Below are positions 60,917 to 64,000 of a stretch of DNA of 64,000 bases, piece after piece; the stretch's first letter is position 1; each line of letters opens with the position of its first letter. The notes below the pieces were generated by a model that had not been told where the DNA came from, did no database searches, and saw nothing but the letters and a program-made list of their open reading frames with translations. A program made the position numbers and the translations under genes. Source of the DNA: Nesterenkonia haasae (GTDB taxonomy: Bacteria; Actinomycetota; Actinomycetes; Actinomycetales; Micrococcaceae); the NCBI RefSeq assembly GCF_010119385.1, contig NZ_VFIE01000021.1, forward strand, positions 62,001-126,000, given 5' to 3'.

Positions 60917-62722
60917 ATGGCAACATTTTCTTCGGTTGATGGCGTACGTGACAAGCATTCTGAGGGTCGATACACACCGGCACCGGTCACAGCTTTCGGC
61001 CCCGATTTCCCCTTCGCCTATGACGACTGGATAAAACACCCCGCGGGGCTCGGCGCTCTTCCGGCACAGGCTCGGGGGAAGGAAGTTGCTGTCATCGGCG
61101 GTGGGATCGCTGGACTGGTGGCTGCGTACGAGCTGATGCGCCTGGGTCTGCGCCCTGTGGTCTATGAGGCTGAGCGTCTCGGCGGGCGGCTCCGGTCAGA
61201 ACGCTTCTCGCTGACCACAGAAGGTGACGCCGGCGGGGCCACCAATGGATACGGCGACGTCGTCGCCGAACTCGGTGGCATGAGATTTCCCGTCTCGTCG
61301 GCCAGTTTCTACCACTATCTTGAACTGTTGAGCCTGAGCACTGAGCCCTTCCCGAATCCGCTCACTGAAGCAGCCGGCAGCACCGTCATAGACCTGGACG
61401 GGGAAACCTGGTACGCCGAAAGCCTCGCTGACCTCCCGGCGCTTTTCACAGAAGTTGCTGCGGCCTGGGATGCGGCACTTCAGCGCGAGTTCAACCTCGA
61501 CGGCCTCCAGAATGCCATCCGTAACAGGGATGCCCGCACGTTGAAGCGCCTCTGGAACACGATCGTCGCCGCATGGGATGACACAAGCTTCTATGAGTTC
61601 GTCTCCCGGGCAGAGGAGTTCGCCAAGCTCTCCTTCCGACACCGGGAAGTTTTCGGTCAGGTGGGATTCGGCACTGGTGGCTGGGATTCGGACTTCGCCA
61701 ACTCCATGTTGGAGATCCTGCGCGTGGTCATCACCGAGTGTGACTCCCACCAGGAGCTCGTTGTCGGAGGAGTCGAACAACTGCCCCGAGGCCTCTGGAG
61801 CCGACCGGTGAATGACAGCTCCTACTGGCCGAAGGGGACCTCGCTCGCCAGTCTGCACGCCTCAAGTCCCGGGGAGGAGTACCCGGATTCTCCTCAGGCA
61901 GATGCAGTGCCCTGCCCCAGCGGCGCACCTCGAGGCGCAGTCGCGTCACTGCACCGACTCGACAACGGCAGGATCGCCGTGACCGAAGCCTCTGGAAAGG
62001 TTCGCAGCTATGAGGCGGTCCTGGCCACCTGCCAGAGTTGGCTGCTGACCACCGAAATAGACTGCGATGAGGCCCTTTTCTCCCAACATATGTGGATGGC
62101 GCTGGATCGCACCCGCTACATGCAGTCCTCTAAGACATTCGTGGCCGTGGACCAAGCATTCTGGAAGAAAGTCGACCCGGAGACGGGTCGGCAAATCATG
62201 AGCATGACGCTGACGGACCGGCTGACACGTGGGACCTATCTCTTTGACAACGGGCCCGATCAGCCCGGCGTCATCTGCTTGACCTACTCCTGGATGTCGG
62301 ATGCGCTGAAGATGCTGCCCTACACTGCGGCAAAGCGGGCGGACCTCGCGATCAGGGCACTGGAGAAGATCTACCCAGGGTTGGACATCCGGGAACACAT
62401 CATCGGAGATCCGGTCACCGTCTCCTGGGAGTCCAATCCCTATTTTCTGGGGGCATTCAAAGGCGCTTTGCCCGGCCACTACCGTTACAATCACCGCATG
62501 TACGGGCACTTCATGCAGGACGAGATGCCGGAGGCCGAGCGCGGCATCTTCCTGGCAGGTGACAGCATCTCCTTCACCCCGGCCTGGGCCGAAGGAGCAG
62601 TCCAGACTGCCCTGAACGCCGTCTGGGGAATCCTGACCCACTTCGGCGGCCGCACACACCCCGAGAACCCTGGTCCGGGGGACTTCTACCCCGAGCTCGG
62701 GCCCGTCGAGTTGCCGGCATGA
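60917..62722 (+). CDS. davB: L-lysine 2-monooxygenase (flavin amine oxidase family)
   Basis: The 601-residue FAD enzyme shows FGPDFPFAYDDW before the dinucleotide motif GGGIAG (residues 61-66, in AVIGGGIAGLVAAYELMRLG), RLGGRLRSE, ELGGMRFPVSS and FGQVGFGTGGWDSDF. ALDRTRYMQSSKTFV and the C-terminal FLAGDSISFTPAWAEGAVQT complete the pattern. It closely resembles Pseudomonas DavB, which oxidatively decarboxylates lysine to 5-aminovaleramide. The next gene is a DavA-type amidase with overlapping stop and start, which supports lysine. Phenylalanine or tryptophan 2-monooxygenase remain alternatives. TAACGT (60905-60910) 6 bases before ATG suggests a leaderless mRNA. Confidence 0.9.
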   Translation: MATFSSVDGVRDKHSEGRYTPAPVTAFGPDFPFAYDDWIKHPAGLGALPAQARGKEVAVIGGGIAGLVAAYELMRLGLRPVVYEAERLGGRLRSERFSLTTEGDAGGATNGYGDVVAELGGMRFPVSSASFYHYLELLSLSTEPFPNPLTEAAGSTVIDLDGETWYAESLADLPALFTEVAAAWDAALQREFNLDGLQNAIRNRDARTLKRLWNTIVAAWDDTSFYEFVSRAEEFAKLSFRHREVFGQVGFGTGGWDSDFANSMLEILRVVITECDSHQELVVGGVEQLPRGLWSRPVNDSSYWPKGTSLASLHASSPGEEYPDSPQADAVPCPSGAPRGAVASLHRLDNGRIAVTEASGKVRSYEAVLATCQSWLLTTEIDCDEALFSQHMWMALDRTRYMQSSKTFVAVDQAFWKKVDPETGRQIMSMTLTDRLTRGTYLFDNGPDQPGVICLTYSWMSDALKMLPYTAAKRADLAIRALEKIYPGLDIREHIIGDPVTVSWESNPYFLGAFKGALPGHYRYNHRMYGHFMQDEMPEAERGIFLAGDSISFTPAWAEGAVQTALNAVWGILTHFGGRTHPENPGPGDFYPELGPVELPA

Positions 62723-63588
62723 GCGAACTCTTGCGCCTCGCTCTGGCCCAGGAGCCGCCGCGGACCGGGGGCAAGGAGGAGAACCTCCTCGTCATGGAGA
62801 GACTGGCTTCTGCAGCGAGCGCGGCCGAGGCTGACGTGCTCATCCTCCCGGAGATGTTCCTCACTGGTTATGTTCTGGGCAGAAGGCAGACGCTGGACCT
62901 CGCCGAACCTGCGGCGGGCCCCTCAGCACAGAAGGCCGCTGCGATCGCACGTCATTACCGCGTGGCCATCATGTACGGGTATCCGGAGGCAGACGATGCC
63001 GGCCGGGTATTCAATACCGTCGGTTTCATCGATGCCGATGGTGAAAGGCTGCTTGACTACCGCAAACTGCACTATTTCGGCGACGTCGACCGGGAGCAGT
63101 TTGACGCTCTCCCGATGGGTGAGGTGCCGGGTGCGGGAGGTGATGGGGCAGCTGATCACCAATGGCAAGCTCGCTGTCCGGTCGTGGATTGGCGAGGTTG
63201 GCGGCTCGGTGCCGCTATTTGCTACGACATCGAATTCCCGGAGGTCGCAAGGGCGCTCGCCCTCAGCGGCGCAGAGCTCATCTGCGTTCCCACTGCGAAT
63301 ATGGTGGCCTTCGACAACGTCCAGGAGATTCTGGTCCCCGCGCGAGCCATAGAGAACCAGGTCTATGTGGCCTACGCCAACTATTGCGGCGAAGACACCA
63401 GGTTCCGCTACGGGGGCCGAAGCCGAGTCGTCGGGCCGGACGGAGCTGTAGTCGGCAGCGCTGGCCGTGCGGAGGAACTGCTCGTCTGTCAGGTCAGCAG
63501 GAAATCCCTGGAGACTTCTCGGGCGCAGAACCCTTACCTTCAGGAGCGTCGATTCGATATTCGTCTTCGCACCGATGGCACCTCCTGA
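62719..63588 (+). CDS. davA: 5-aminovaleramidase (nitrilase superfamily amidase)
   Basis: The 289-residue carbon-nitrogen hydrolase has the catalytic triad Glu45 (LPEMFLTGY), Lys116 (DYRKLHYFGD) and Cys168 (GAAICYDIEFPE). The ARAIENQVYVAYANYCG segment follows DavA. It hydrolyses 5-aminovaleramide to 5-aminovalerate and ammonia. Its start overlaps the davB stop by 4 bases (ATGA). The two genes would give lysine catabolism to 5-aminovalerate; the onward aminotransferase and glutarate genes are not in the window and may follow beyond it. Confidence 0.92.
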   Translation: MSELLRLALAQEPPRTGGKEENLLVMERLASAASAAEADVLILPEMFLTGYVLGRRQTLDLAEPAAGPSAQKAAAIARHYRVAIMYGYPEADDAGRVFNTVGFIDADGERLLDYRKLHYFGDVDREQFDALPMGEVPGAGGDGAADHQWQARCPVVDWRGWRLGAAICYDIEFPEVARALALSGAELICVPTANMVAFDNVQEILVPARAIENQVYVAYANYCGEDTRFRYGGRSRVVGPDGAVVGSAGRAEELLVCQVSRKSLETSRAQNPYLQERRFDIRLRTDGTS

Positions 63589-63619
63589 GCCAGCCGCACC
63601 GTTGCGATACCCTGGGCGA

Positions 63620-64000
63620 ATGGCCGGTGCCGGAACTCACGACGCAATTGACGAATCCATTCTCCGGGAGCTCTCCCGTGATGCCCGGACCACGCTCTCC
63701 CAGCTGTCGGAACGGGCTGGTCTCTCTGTCTCCGCCGTTCAGGCCCGAGTGCGGCGTCTGGAAGCCAGGGGCGTCATCCTCGGCTACAAGGCCACGTTGT
63801 CCCCAGAAGCCTTGGGAAAATCGCTCTCGGCGTTCGTCGAAATCACCCCCCTGAACCCCGGCCAAGCCGATGACGCCCCCCAGCGCTTGGAGCACCTAGA
63901 GGCCATAGAAGCCTGCTACTCAGTCGCTGGTGATGCCAGCTATATGCTGTTCGTCAGAGTGCCCACTCCGCGTGCTCTGGAGGCGCTGATCCGTGACATT
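63620..64000 (+). CDS. AsnC/Lrp-family regulator, cut by right edge
   Basis: The partial frame of 127 codons starts MAGAGTHDAIDESILRELSR, followed by the AsnC helix-turn-helix (TTLSQLSERAGLSVSAVQAR) and the RAM ligand domain with the segment EACYSVAGDASYMLFVRV. The C-terminus is outside the window. TACCCT (63608-63613) lies 6 bases before the ATG, so it is probably leaderless. Following davA after 31 bases, it is likely the lysine- or 5-aminovalerate-responsive regulator of the dav genes. Confidence 0.9.
   Translation, partial: MAGAGTHDAIDESILRELSRDARTTLSQLSERAGLSVSAVQARVRRLEARGVILGYKATLSPEALGKSLSAFVEITPLNPGQADDAPQRLEHLEAIEACYSVAGDASYMLFVRVPTPRALEALIRDI

Noticed and set aside
1-64000. tRNA or rRNA genes, CRISPR array, transposase, integrase or att sites
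   Set aside because: I read through all intergenic regions and found no cloverleaf-like sequence, repeat-spacer pattern or mobile-element protein. A tRNAscan-SE run would be needed to be certain.

Overview
The window is GC-rich, densely coding chromosomal DNA of an actinobacterium, most likely a member of the Micrococcales (Micrococcaceae-like). The grounds are a DUF3117 protein, a SAM-IV type riboswitch before metY-metX, a DevS/DevR (DosS/DosR) type system, actinobacterial dusB, dgt, dnaG, tatB and mrp genes, and many genes that begin exactly at a predicted transcription start (leaderless). I see no tRNA, rRNA, CRISPR array, prophage or insertion sequence.

Layout. 1-10.6 kb is a branched-chain amino acid and acyl-CoA degradation block: PaaI-type thioesterase (cut by the left edge), acyl-CoA dehydrogenase, acyl-CoA ligase, MarR regulator, enoyl-CoA hydratase, mmsB, 3-hydroxyisobutyryl-CoA hydrolase, mmsA, then divergently thiolase and an HSD10-like SDR. 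Together these cover the lower valine and isoleucine pathways down to propionyl-CoA and acetyl-CoA. 10.6-16.5 kb holds gluQ, a SAM-IV riboswitch with metY-metX, an amidase and a truncated IclR regulator. 16.4-20.1 kb is molybdopterin synthesis: moaA-moaD on the minus strand and moeA-moaC-moaE on the plus strand, with overlapping start codons. 20.1-28.2 kb carries an SGNH hydrolase, an esterase, an S4 protein, a DMT transporter, glyS, a GNAT, dusB and dgt.

28.3-35.2 kb lies between dgt and dnaG, which are often close together in actinobacteria. It holds pyruvate carboxylase, a heme-type DevS/DevR pair, a BON-domain protein with a possible DevR box, and a 56-residue membrane protein. 35.3-44.4 kb has dnaG, a YbaK deacylase, an orphan ABC sugar-binding lipoprotein behind a large nested palindrome, ppc and a prolyl oligopeptidase. 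44.5-48.7 kb is a DrrAB-like exporter, a small secreted-peptide ORF and a NarL-type two-component system, a plausible export, peptide and sensing module.

48.7-60.8 kb has an unrecognised 306-residue protein, a class III-like sirtuin, an unusual UppP homologue, a DivIVA-domain protein, DUF3117, an O-methyltransferase, a membrane-anchored protein, tatB, a TauE exporter, a complete TRAP-TAXI uptake operon, mrp and a stress protein. 60.9-64 kb is davB-davA (lysine to 5-aminovalerate) followed by an AsnC/Lrp regulator cut by the right edge.

All functions come from reading translations and motifs by eye. No database search was possible, and starts were chosen from Shine-Dalgarno sequences, coupling, or a TANNNT box 6-8 bases before the start codon.
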